Below, piece after piece: positions 1 to 5,704 of a stretch of DNA of 6,558 bases; within the stretch, counting starts at the first letter, position 1; each line of letters opens with the position of its first letter. The stretch is from Rickettsiales bacterium (GTDB taxonomy: Bacteria > Pseudomonadota > Alphaproteobacteria > Rickettsiales > JALZUV01), in contig JALZUV010000233.1 of NCBI GenBank assembly GCA_023301245.1, forward strand, positions 1-6,558, written 5' to 3'. The notes below the pieces were generated by a model that had not been told where the DNA came from, ran no database searches, and was given only the letters and a program-made list of their open reading frames with translations. Position numbers and translations under genes: made by a program.

Positions 1-318
1 CTACTCATTATGCGACCTGAAACTATTTATAACACCCTTCCCCCTGAACAATATTACGACTGTTATGTTCTCGTACAGCGCTCAGATTTTGTTCCCCTCA
101 TAAACGGGTTATATAGTTTCCGTGCACAGATTGATTATCGACAAATCGTCTACGTATCATACTTTTGACCCTGGTACTCGCTAGTACTAAGAAGGGGAGT
201 CGCTGGCATATACCCTTCATGAAGACATTTAAAAAAAAAACGTAAAACGCGCGATCGATGTATCACACACAACTTGGGAAGTGAGTTTCGACGAAATCCT
301 CGATCTCACAGCTGGAGT
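1..318. other. Apparently non-coding stretch
   Basis: No open frame of useful length is visible on either strand. I checked the minus strand because a doubled TATA-like motif just to the right points leftward; stop codons occur in all three minus frames within short distances. The stretch contains a run of ten or more A around 230-240 followed by a CpG-rich patch. No RNA gene or mobile-element signature was recognised. Confidence 0.5.
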
Positions 319-338
319 GTTTTTATAAGTTTTTATAA
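319..338 (-). repeat. Tandem 10-bp repeat (x2), TATA-like on minus strand
   Basis: The 10-mer GTTTTTATAA occurs twice head to tail. Read on the minus strand it gives TATAAAAAC twice, the same word as the TATA box upstream of the minus-strand gene in the right half of the window. No open frame follows on the minus strand inside the window, so a promoter role is unsupported; it may simply be a short AT-rich duplication. Confidence 0.5.
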
Positions 339-351
339 TATACAAGGTTTC

Positions 352-367
352 TGCGGCTGACGCCGCA
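352..367. other. GC-rich hairpin, 6-bp stem
   Basis: TGCGGC is followed by a four-base loop (TGAC) and its exact complement GCCGCA. No T-run follows, so it is not a bacterial-type terminator. It is short enough to occur by chance. Confidence 0.4.
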
Positions 368-434
368 ACGCTAAATGAACGCGAGTCCAAGATCATCTAA
401 GGGAAGGGTTGTCCTGTTTTGGGATTACAATAAT

Positions 435-450
435 GTCGTGACGTCGTGAC
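435..450. repeat. Tandem 8-bp repeat (x2)
   Basis: GTCGTGAC occurs twice in direct succession. The junction creates TGACGTCG, one base away from the CREB/ATF palindrome TGACGTCA. No gene start is nearby to support a regulatory role. Confidence 0.4.
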
Positions 451-528
451 AACACACAATGTGCGATGTAGACAATCATACAGAAGACATTAATGATGCG
501 GATATAACAAAACGGTATGATACCATTT

Positions 529-590
529 AGACGTAAAACGCATAGATAACGCAATGTGCAGACGTAAAATGCATAAATAACGCAGTGTGC
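529..590. repeat. Tandem 31-bp minisatellite, two copies
   Basis: Two adjacent 31-bp units (529-559 and 560-590) match at 28 of 31 positions. Each begins AGACGTAAAA and ends in GTGTGC or ATGTGC. The unit is not a multiple of three and lies in no convincing gene. The few substitutions point to a fairly recent duplication by slippage or unequal exchange. Confidence 0.8.
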
Positions 591-841
591 TTCCGTTTAA
601 AACGGGCATGGCGTGTAACACAGGATTTGTTAAAATGGTGGATAATTTTAGTATACCAATGTTCACGTTTGTCCACACGAAATTCATTAACGGCGCGCTC
701 TTCGAAGGAATATTTCCTTCACGTCACGCCCGTAAAGTCCTCATACGGCACGTACCCAATTAGACGTAACCACACGGGATTTACCGGACCCCAAATACCC
801 ACCCTAAATAATAGACGCCCTTCCGTAATGCTCACGACCAG
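591..841. other. Apparently non-coding stretch
   Basis: A plus-strand open frame crosses this stretch from 585 to 986, but it opens with GTG, has low-complexity basic content and no recognisable motif. I found no repeat, RNA gene or regulatory signal here that I could support. Confidence 0.35.
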
Positions 842-860
842 TTTACGACGTTGTCGTAAA
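842..860. other. Perfect 8-bp inverted repeat, 3-base loop
   Basis: TTTACGAC is followed by GTT and then GTCGTAAA, an exact complement. Seven consecutive A's follow on the plus strand once the stem's own A's are counted. The A-run is on the wrong side for an intrinsic terminator in either direction. The region is rich in ACG/CGT words and has another palindrome nearby at 920-929. Confidence 0.6.
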
Positions 861-895
861 AAAATGCAATCCTGTCGTATCGTAAGCTTTCCAAG

Positions 896-1321
896 TCATA
901 TCATACCGAACCGAACAATACGACGTCGTCGTGTAGAAGACCTCGTGCCATATGCACGATACGATCTAACCACCCCGCCTACGTAGCCGTCAAACCAAAC
1001 CGAAGACCGCTCAGACCATTGCATGTCCGTAACAACGCCTCCTACGTACTCGTCAGACTTTACCGTAGGCCGCCCAGATAATGTAATGTCCGTAATCCGG
1101 TTTCTAGTTAAAGATGACAATCTCGTTTTGACGACGTAATCCCCAAAAACATGCCGCAATATACAGGGGGCAATTAAACTTTGAAAGAAGCCAGATGTTG
1201 TATGTCGCAATCCATCGATTAGTTGCGAAGGATTCGATGTAGGCACCGTTAACTTTATGAGTGTATCCGAACTTTTCGCCTGTTTGGCGTCGACGGTACT
1301 CGGCTCGACCGGTGTTGCCAT
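896..1321 (-). CDS. Weak candidate ORF, 141 aa, unknown function
   Basis: This minus-strand frame opens with a true ATG at 1321 and ends at a TGA at 896-898. The N-terminal 35 residues are polar and mixed, as in ordinary proteins. Residues 76-96 and 97-117 form a duplicated 21-residue unit, each ending DEYVGGV or DGYVGGV, encoded by a 63-bp tandem repeat that keeps the frame. The tail is arginine-rich (about residues 127-138) and looks like out-of-frame DNA. No signal peptide, membrane segment or known motif is visible. Codon choice is mixed, without the G/C-ending bias of the better gene at 4677-5657, and other long frames overlap on both strands (for example 1257-1559 plus). It may well be chance, or a remnant of an exon. 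Confidence 0.2.
   Translation of the reverse strand: MATPVEPSTVDAKQAKSSDTLIKLTVPTSNPSQLIDGLRHTTSGFFQSLIAPCILRHVFGDYVVKTRLSSLTRNRITDITLSGRPTVKSDEYVGGVVTDMQWSERSSVWFDGYVGGVVRSYRAYGTRSSTRRRRIVRFGMI
920..929. other. 10-bp palindrome ACGACGTCGT
   Basis: A perfect ten-base palindrome centred on a GACGTC core, within an ACG/CGT-rich neighbourhood. No partner signal identifies it as a binding site. Confidence 0.35.
971..1096. repeat. Tandem 63-bp repeat, two diverged copies
   Basis: Units 971-1033 and 1034-1096 align without gaps and match at 45 of 63 positions by hand count. Shared blocks include CCTACGTA near the left end and ATGTCCGTAA at the right end. The period is a multiple of three and the repeat lies in the 896-1321 minus-strand frame, where the two 21-residue units share TD, V, D and YVGGV positions. 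The divergence implies an old duplication. Confidence 0.65.
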
Positions 1322-1514
1322 TTACGGTACCGCTCGTGCGCCAAGGCTGAGGGGATTTTTTACAATATACTTTAACTCCAGTCTTGGTGCGATCGTCTTG
1401 CATACACGGAGATTTGATGTTGTGACTGCCACATTGCCGGTGAACCATGAGATCCAAGACTTGTTTACGAGCTTTTCCATTGTTTACGTAGGTTGTCGTA
1501 GGCCACGGCTGATT

Positions 1515-1637
1515 GTTAAACGATTAAATTGGCAAATGAGCGCACGTGAGTGCAATTAATTTCACAGTCCCGCCAAGCGAGATAACGTCGTTCATGAGCT
1601 CATTGGTGAAATGAGAATACCACGTTGTACGCGGACC
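1515..1637. repeat. Dispersed direct repeat, copy 1
   Basis: This copy pairs with 1808-1916. Its core starts near AAATGAGCGCACGTGAGTGC (1534) and ends with TTGTACGCGGACC at 1637. Compared with copy 2 it has two extra short blocks, one near 1571-1583 and one near 1595-1603. A weaker match extends left to about 1515. The core contains the E-box-like palindrome CACGTG. No terminal inverted repeat or coding capacity was seen, so it is not identifiable as a transposon. Confidence 0.75.
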
Positions 1638-1655
1638 AAATAAACGCATGAGTCC

Positions 1656-1684
1656 CCCACGCCACGCCATGCCACGCCATGCAC
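1656..1684. repeat. Short 10-bp tandem repeat
   Basis: GCCACGCCAT occurs twice exactly (1661-1670 and 1671-1680), with partial units on both sides (CCCAC before, GCAC after). It lies between the two copies of the larger direct repeat. It is probably a slippage product. Confidence 0.6.
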
Positions 1685-1807
1685 GTTTCACAGGCAATAT
1701 AGCGGGGTGATCTCCACAGTATGGGTGCCAGAGCGTTATGACCGCCTTGTTGGGGGAAGCGGCTCGGCAATTCATGATAAGTGCTACGATAGGTCATTCA
1801 TTCGCTC

Positions 1808-1916
1808 GTTGAGGCGAATAAAATTAATAAATGAGCGCACGTGAGTGCAATTAATTTCACAGTCCCTGCTAACGTCGTTCATTCGTGAAATGAGAATGCC
1901 ACGTTGTACGCGGACC
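1808..1916. repeat. Dispersed direct repeat, copy 2
   Basis: Same orientation as copy 1, about 290 bp downstream. The first 33 or so bases of the core (from 1829) are identical to copy 1, and the last 26 or so bases differ only at one visible position. Two short blocks present in copy 1 are missing here. After 1916 the flanks diverge except for a loosely similar AATAAA-containing patch. The pattern suggests segmental duplication followed by small deletions. Confidence 0.75.
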
Positions 1917-1993
1917 GTAATTTGCAGCAATTCTAGAAACGATAATAATAAATGCTGAGCAGCGTCAAGCTTATCGCGCACCGCGGGAACGAA

Positions 1994-2009
1994 CCTAATT
2001 TTTATTAGG
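1994..2009. other. AT-rich hairpin, 6-bp stem, T4 loop
   Basis: CCTAAT is followed by four T and then ATTAGG, an exact complement. It sits just left of the (TA)10 microsatellite. No functional assignment can be made. Confidence 0.4.
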
Positions 2010-2028
2010 GTTATATCTGAGACAGATG

Positions 2029-2048
2029 TATATATATATATATATATA
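2029..2048. repeat. (TA)10 microsatellite
   Basis: An uninterrupted run of ten TA dinucleotides. Together with (TAG)5 and the CAT/ATC repeats further right, it is typical of eukaryotic non-coding DNA and argues against reading the 1995-2501 minus-strand frame, which crosses it, as a gene. Confidence 0.95.
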
Positions 2049-2128
2049 CCTGTGACTTCGCCGCAATGCCGCCCCCGCCATCGTAGTGTCGTACAGTGTC
2101 ACTGTCGCTTTTTGTACTGTAATAGTAT

Positions 2129-2143
2129 TAGTAGTAGTAGTAG
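2129..2143. repeat. (TAG)5 microsatellite
   Basis: Five TAG triplets in direct succession, preceded by two imperfect ones (TAGTAT). A simple-sequence repeat. Confidence 0.85.
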
Positions 2144-2167
2144 ACATTTCGTGCCCGCAATCTTCTG

Positions 2168-2250
2168 ATTGGTCAGTTTTTTCGGTTTTAATTTTTGGTT
2201 GGTGGGAAATCCTTGGTCGACCTTTGTCGTCATCCGAAACCGTTACGTCA
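2168..2250. promoter_or_regulatory. Possible CCAAT box plus CRE-like site
   Basis: ATTGG at 2168-2172 is a CCAAT box on the minus strand, and TTACGTCA at 2243-2250 (TGACGTAA on the minus strand) is a known CREB/ATF half-palindrome variant. The two lie about 75 bp apart. No TATA box, start codon or convincing gene follows on either strand, so the pair could be chance. Confidence 0.15.
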
Positions 2251-2256
2251 CTTTTC

Positions 2257-2283
2257 GGAAAAAAAAAAAGAAAAAAAGGAAAA
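2257..2283. repeat. 27-base purine tract, mainly poly-A
   Basis: An unbroken run of purines with two long A blocks separated by single or double G. On the minus strand it is a pyrimidine tract of the kind found in introns and intergenic DNA. It makes translated frames here rich in Lys or Phe, a low-complexity artefact. Confidence 0.85.
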
Positions 2284-2558
2284 TTGGCCATGGATGATAA
2301 CGTCAGTCTTATTTTCTCGGAAAACTGACCGGTCGAAGTTTTATTCGCAGCATGTTTTATTGAAATACAAATCCGATAGAAGAGGAAACAATAGACGAAT
2401 GTGCGAAATATCTGGAAAACTGCGGGCACGAAATGTCTTTCTCTGTCCTGCTGCCGTTCGTTGGCTATCATTCTGCTTAGTACTGTCATGGATATTGCCA
2501 TATTGCAATTGCATTCTCGTGTATTATTACTGTAGTCTGTTCTTTTTTTGTTTCTGAG

Positions 2559-2670
2559 CTCCGACAATGTCCAACTCAAACATCGATTACTTATAACCAG
2601 TAGGAAGAAGAGAATCCGTCAGAAATCAGACAAGGAAGCTTTACGATGTAGCGTTAACTTTACATCGAAT
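2559..2670. repeat. Diverged ~110-bp repeat, unit A
   Basis: This unit begins CTCCGACAATGTCCAACTCA, which matches unit C (3120) at 18 of its first 20 positions, and ends with ACAAGGAAG (2630) and GCGTTAACTTTAC. The right half is less similar than the left. It is preceded by a pyrimidine-rich tract ending in AG, which resembles a splice acceptor but may be coincidental. The frame crossing it (2548-3027 plus) contains no ATG. Confidence 0.55.
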
Positions 2671-2747
2671 ATTAGGGTTGTTGGAATATGGAGTCTGCAT
2701 TCCATAAGATATGTAGTCGACGAGAAGACCTACGCGCGCTGCATTGG

Positions 2748-2840
2748 CATCGACCCCATCATCACAATATTAACACCATCATCACCATATCAACATCATC
2801 ATCGTCTTTGTCATCATCATTGTCATTATCATCATCATGA
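2748..2840. repeat. Imperfect CAT/ATC trinucleotide repeat
   Basis: Interrupted runs of CAT/ATC triplets, with CAC, CAA, TTG and CGT interruptions. The interruptions indicate an old, decaying microsatellite. In the plus-strand frame it reads as histidine-rich sequence, which should not be taken as a metal-binding domain. Confidence 0.85.
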
Positions 2841-2865
2841 ATGTCCTCATATCGGACGGTTAGGT

Positions 2866-2975
2866 TGCGGCAAAAGTCGACAACGACAAAAAAAGCCATT
2901 GCCACACCAATGTAGACAAGGAAGCATCATTTCGAAGTATGCATTATTATATCGTACCAGGTATCGTTATATTAT
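2866..2975. repeat. Diverged repeat, partial unit
   Basis: A weaker member of the same family: it contains ACAAGGAAGC at 2916 and an ending (ATCGTACCAGGTATCGTTAT) resembling the end of unit C around 3219-3240. The left end is not clear. Confidence 0.35.
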
Positions 2976-2982
2976 ATTTACC

Positions 2983-3100
2983 CGCCAACAACATCCAGCT
3001 CAAATCTCCATCCCACGTCGCCAATAAGAAGAAAAAAACCCCAAAGAATATCAAAACAAGGAAGCAACAAAATTACGGTGACTTAACTTATACCAAGAGG
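2983..3100. repeat. Diverged ~110-bp repeat, unit B
   Basis: The left end, from CGCCAACAACATCCAGCTCA, matches unit C at 25 of the first 33 positions. An A-rich middle follows, then ACAAGGAAG at 3056 and an AAATTACGGTGACTTAACTT-type end that parallels unit C. Frame is not conserved between units. Confidence 0.6.
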
Positions 3101-3119
3101 TGTAATTACTAACTATTCC

Positions 3120-3240
3120 CTCCGACAGTGTCCAGCTCATATCTTCATCCCTCATACCCAAAAGAAAATCAACAAGGAAGGTACACAAATTACGTTAACT
3201 TCACTTAATTCCGGTACTACATCATACCTGGCGTTGTTTA
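3120..3240. repeat. Diverged ~110-bp repeat, unit C
   Basis: The unit starts CTCCGACAGTGTCCAGCTCA, has an A-rich middle, then ACAAGGAAG at 3172 and AAATTACGTTAACTTCACTT. Together with units A and B it shows a tandemly arranged but heavily decayed element. No coding sequence common to all units was found. Confidence 0.6.
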
Positions 3241-3620
3241 TCCAAACACTCGTTCAGAGTAAGGCAACCCAACACCAGCGTAAGCAGCTCTGTCCGCCGT
3301 GTCACTACATGGTCGACCCACCCACCCGATCCACCCGCCTATGTGCTGCCGCACACCAACCCAACCCCAGCTCAAACCTAGCCCCGACCGAACCCATCCC
3401 AAAAACATCCCAACCTAACCCAAGTAGCCCTGGAGCTCGACATTCTACGGTCACATCAGCACACAAGCATAGAGAATAGAGAATACTCGAGGCGACCCTC
3501 TATGACGACACCAGTCGACCTGGGAGTTTCCACCAATCACAACTCTCCTTGCAAACAAACAGACCGACAATATCTCCCCATTCATACAACTGTATGACTC
3601 TACTCATCGACCGACCGACC
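3241..3620. other. C-rich low-complexity stretch, then plain non-coding DNA
   Basis: From about 3310 to 3430 the plus strand is rich in ACCCA/CCAAC words, including CCCCAGCTCAAACCTAG, which loosely resembles the left end of the repeat units just upstream. A short plus-strand frame (3234-3479) crosses it but is low-complexity Pro/Ser/Thr/Gln. From 3480 to 3620 I see only a small GACC repeat (about 3609-3620). No gene is supported. Confidence 0.4.
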
Positions 3621-3654
3621 GTATATTAGGGCGGACACATCCCCCCTAATATAC
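3621..3654. other. Perfect 11-bp inverted repeat, 12-base loop
   Basis: GTATATTAGGG (3621-3631) and CCCTAATATAC (3644-3654) are exact complements separated by a 12-base C-rich loop. The right arm contains the TAG stop codon (3646-3648, minus strand) of the open frame at 3646-3894, so in a minus-strand transcript the stem would include the stop codon and begin the 3' untranslated region. No T-run follows on either strand. It could be a transcript 3'-end structure, a small element's inverted termini, or chance; the perfect 11 bp makes chance less likely than for the other hairpins here. Confidence 0.7.
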
Positions 3655-3894
3655 CCAAGCCCACAGCCGACACCCGTCGTCGAGGTTGCCGCGGATGTTG
3701 GACCAGTCTTCGAGTCCGGGCACATCGCCGTCTATCACCGGTTCGACGCGGGCTGCACCCGATGCGGGGGCTGGTGCTTGTGCTGATGGAGCTGAGATGA
3801 TGCCGGTGACCATCTTCACGTTGTCGGTCGCAATACCCGAGCTCGATAAGGCGCAAACCACGAACTTTGTCCCGGCTCCATGCTTTTTAGCAAC
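3646..3894 (-). CDS. Possible second (3') exon of the 4677-5657 gene, 82 codons plus stop
   Basis: The open frame here has gene-like codon choice: runs such as GAC AAC GTG AAG ATG GTC ACC GGC ATC ATC favour codons ending in G or C, as in the gene to its right. The reading begins VAKKHGAGTKF, continues through a hydrophobic patch (FVVCALSSSGIA), then an Ala/Pro/Ser-rich linker, and ends in LDDGCRLWAWVY before TAG. It has no ATG at its start (open frame extends to a GTG at 3921). A CAG acceptor precedes 3894, with a pyrimidine-containing stretch and a branch-point-like TATAAC about 20 bases before it. The phase is zero, matching the GTGAGT donor at 4769. An overlapping plus-strand frame (ATG at 3695 to 4018) is the main competitor. 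Function unknown. Confidence 0.35.
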   Translation of the reverse strand, partial: VAKKHGAGTKFVVCALSSSGIATDNVKMVTGIISAPSAQAPAPASGAARVEPVIDGDVPGLEDWSNIRGNLDDGCRLWAWVY

Positions 3895-4131
3895 CTGGAA
3901 TATTCGGAGGTTATATGGCACGAATCACAACGGAAACGAACGAGCGGCCGAGGTGTTGTGGTGCGCGCTTAGAATGGCGAGGACTGACTATGATGATAAC
4001 AATGATGTGGTATTATAGGATAGTTGGAGATGGGTAAGTGTACGAAGCGACAGGAAGTTATCATACATCTACAACCAACCGAGTTCAAAATGGACGCACG
4101 ACACAGATGTGGAAGTGTGGTGAGATTACCT

Positions 4132-4150
4132 TTTTTACTACTGGTAAAAA
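4132..4150. other. AT-rich hairpin, 7-bp stem
   Basis: TTTTTAC and GTAAAAA are exact complements around a five-base loop (TACTG). It lies inside the candidate intron. Low information content, so chance is likely. Confidence 0.3.
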
Positions 4151-4394
4151 TGAACCTACACTATTTCCAAGTAGTTTGTCCCCATAAACGTGGGTAAGGA
4201 CTGCCCCTCTTAAGGATTGCACCCCCGGTTTTGTAACAACTCACTTGGAATTTGAGTTAAACATATCTTGGTGTATAGTGCAGTAATAAACGAGCTAAAC
4301 TTTACCCGTCCGGCGAATAATGAATAACGAAAACCATACGATGTACACAAAAAAAATAAAATCATCTCGGCCTTCATGATTTGATTGGTGATGG

Positions 4395-4431
4395 GTTGAA
4401 TCGATCACCTACGTAATACAATCGAATCAAC
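4395..4431. other. Imperfect 11-bp inverted repeat
   Basis: GTTGAATCGAT (4395-4405) and ATCGAATCAAC (4421-4431) pair at 10 of 11 positions around a 15-base loop containing TACGTA. It lies in the candidate intron; no role is evident. Confidence 0.35.
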
Positions 4432-4676
4432 TATTGCTTATTTTTGTTTGTTGCCAACACGACTTGCGTGAAGGGGTTGCTGGAAAATATCGGCTGCTCA
4501 TATAGCTCATACAATAGTGTCCACTCCCTATCATAGCAAAATAATAACACGCCTCAAAACTCTACCATGCTTTCTTCCGCCGTAAATCCTGCAGGCCACA
4601 AAACGACCACCGCAAAAAACTGCCGCAAAATATGGGAGAGGGAGGAAAACGAAAATTAACAGATACCCAGGTTTCG

Positions 4677-5657
4677 CTAGTCTACCGAGTCCTGACCGTG
4701 GAATATAACGAGTTTGTTAAAGTACGGCATGCATTCCTGACAACCGCACGATACGACACTCAAACTCACCCCACGCAGCAGCCGGCGAACTCCATTACCC
4801 GTCTTATACAGTGGAGCCCCATATCGAGGCCCCCTGAAGACCAGCCCGCCGTGACGCTGCTTCAGCTCCCTCTTTGCCTTAAGGGTCCTCAACCCCCTGA
4901 CCACCCATTCCATGTTTTCCCCGCACATGCACCCGCTTTCCAGCTCCGCCAACACCCTCACGGCCTTCCGGCGGTCGTTCGTCACCCTTTTTGAGCAGAG
5001 GATGTCCGTGATGACGGCAGTGACTCCGGGCTGGTCCAGGGGGGGGGAGAACATTTCTCCCAGCGGGTTCACCGAGAAGGTGCTCGGAGACGACGGCGGT
5101 GGCGGCGGTACTAGCGGCGGCGGCGTAGGCGATGCCGGAGACCCCTCTTCGCTTGAAGAGGAAAGAGGTGGAGGCTTGCAGGTCGTCGAGGAGTCGTCAC
5201 CGTAGGAGGAGTCGGCGTCGTTTCTGCTGTCAGTAGAGCCATCCACCACGACCTCATCGACGATTGCAGGGGGCAGCAGTACCAGCGTCGTCGGCTCAGT
5301 GAGCGATGCAAGCGGCGAGTCGTCGATGGAGGAAGCCGATGGCGATGAGAGCGGCGGCGTGGGCGGTGACATGGACCCCTCTTCGTCCGACGAGGAAAGG
5401 GGCGGGGGCTTAGAAGAACCCGAGCACTCGTGGTCGTTTCTGCCAAGAGCATCCGCGACGAACTCCTCGGCGATGGCCGCCTGCTCGACCTGGCCGCTAG
5501 TCGACGGCGGTGCTGAGGCGGTTGCTTCCTTGTCGGCCTGGCCGCTAGGCGAAGGCGGCGTAGAGGCGGGCGGCTCGGTGACGAAGCTGTCGTCGGATCT
5601 GTCGTCTTTGAGAAGGGTAGACGTGGGCGGCGGTAGCTCGATGGTCTTGCCTACCAC
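4677..5657 (-). CDS. Pro/Ser/acidic-rich protein with internal duplications, function unknown
   Basis: This is the best coding region of the window, in a GC-rich island with G/C-ending codons preferred. Residues 1-200 are Pro/Ser/Thr/Asp/Glu-rich and probably disordered. They contain a 16-residue repeat (PPSPSGQ at 34, PPSTSGQ at 50) and a larger duplication (AIAEEFVADA at 61 and AIVDEVVVDG at 131; KPPPLSSSDEEGS at 83 and KPPPLSSSSEEGS at 161), with casein-kinase-2-like SSSDEE sites. Residues 200-296 look folded and basic (DRRKAVRVLAELE, LRTLKAKRELKQR), with a CMC pair at 243-245. The last 30 residues (from 297) carry CGCQEC (304-309). The C-terminus may instead be replaced by splicing at the GTGAGT donor at 4769. 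The 5' end is unsolved: 5657 is a GTG, the frame stays open to 5711, and there is no upstream in-frame ATG; the first internal Met is residue 96. No signal peptide or membrane segment. Family unrecognised; viral or eukaryotic regulatory proteins can look like this. Confidence 0.6.
   Translation of the reverse strand: MVGKTIELPPPTSTLLKDDRSDDSFVTEPPASTPPSPSGQADKEATASAPPSTSGQVEQAAIAEEFVADALGRNDHECSGSSKPPPLSSSDEEGSMSPPTPPLSSPSASSIDDSPLASLTEPTTLVLLPPAIVDEVVVDGSTDSRNDADSSYGDDSSTTCKPPPLSSSSEEGSPASPTPPPLVPPPPPSSPSTFSVNPLGEMFSPPLDQPGVTAVITDILCSKRVTNDRRKAVRVLAELESGCMCGENMEWVVRGLRTLKAKRELKQRHGGLVFRGPRYGAPLYKTGNGVRRLLRGVSLSVVSCGCQECMPYFNKLVIFHGQDSVD
5115..5411 (-). repeat. Intragenic duplication (5351-5411 and 5115-5177)
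   Basis: Inside the Pro/Ser-rich gene the segment 5374-5411 matches 5140-5177 at 31 of 38 positions, and similarity continues leftward on the plus strand through GCGGCGGCGT. It encodes the KPPPLSSS(D/S)EEGS motif followed by a proline-rich run. Most differences preserve the acidic-serine character, so the duplication appears to have been kept under protein-level constraint. Confidence 0.7.
5463..5558 (-). repeat. 48-bp tandem repeat within the gene
   Basis: Two adjacent units encode 16-residue repeats beginning PPSPSGQ and PPSTSGQ (residues 34-49 and 50-65). The best-conserved DNA block is CTGGCCGCTAG on the plus strand, present in both units. The period is a multiple of three, which supports real coding use of this frame. 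Confidence 0.65.
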
Positions 5658-5682
5658 CTGAGGTGTCGGTGCAGTCGGGTCA

Positions 5683-5704
5683 GACGCGGGAGGGACGCGG
5701 GAGG
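5683..5704. repeat. Tandem 11-bp repeat (x2) in leader region
   Basis: GACGCGGGAGG occurs twice exactly. On the minus strand it gives CCTCCCGCGTC twice and contributes to a long pyrimidine-rich stretch between the TATA box and the open frame. This tract ends in CACCTCAG just before the GTG at 5657, so it could be either a pyrimidine-rich leader or the tract of a 3' splice site. Confidence 0.6.

Larger units (their letters stand above)
3895..4769 (-). other. Candidate 875-nt intron (phase 0)
   Basis: On the minus strand the sequence after residue 296 of the right-hand frame is GGG|GTGAGTTTG, a strong donor. The sequence before the 3646-3894 frame is ATATTCCAG|GTTG, a usable acceptor. Both cut between codons, so joining keeps the frame. 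The interval contains no convincing gene of its own, is AT-richer than the flanking coding blocks, and includes two small inverted repeats. Without transcript evidence the alternative is that translation simply reads through the donor to the TAG at 4677 and that the left frame is unrelated. Confidence 0.3.

Noticed and set aside
1257..1559. Plus-strand ATG frame of 100 codons with a mildly hydrophobic start
   Set aside because: It overlaps other open frames on the minus strand, runs into the dispersed direct repeat, and shows no motif or codon bias. The hydrophobic start is too weak to call a signal peptide.
1515..1916. Long terminal repeats or transposon ends
   Set aside because: The interval between the copies is only about 170 bp, has no coding capacity, and no target-site duplication or terminal inverted repeat was found.
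1995..2501. Minus-strand open frame (ATG at 2501, 168 codons)
   Set aside because: It runs through the purine tract, (TAG)5 and (TA)10, giving Phe-, Thr- and Tyr-Ile-rich artefacts. No domain or consistent codon bias is visible.
2548..3027. Plus-strand open frame of 159 codons with a histidine-rich centre
   Set aside because: It contains no ATG at all; the His run is the CAT/ATC microsatellite and the rest overlaps decayed non-coding repeats.
3621..3654. Telomere-like TTAGGG/CCCTAA words
   Set aside because: Only one copy on each arm of an inverted repeat; no tandem telomeric run.
3695..4018. Plus-strand ATG frame of 107 codons opposite the candidate second exon
   Set aside because: Codon choice favours the minus strand over 3646-3894, and the end of this frame (DYDDNNDVVL) comes from a simple GATGATAAC-type stretch. 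It remains the main alternative.
5111..5452. Second minus-strand frame with an ATG inside the main gene
   Set aside because: It is an Arg/Pro/Thr-rich frame-shifted reading of the same repeats, with a weak start context, and has no independent support.
5299..5661. Plus-strand Gly/Ser/Glu-rich open frame antisense to the main gene
   Set aside because: GC-rich repeats with few stop words keep several frames open on both strands. The in-frame duplications and folded-looking C-terminal half favour the minus strand.
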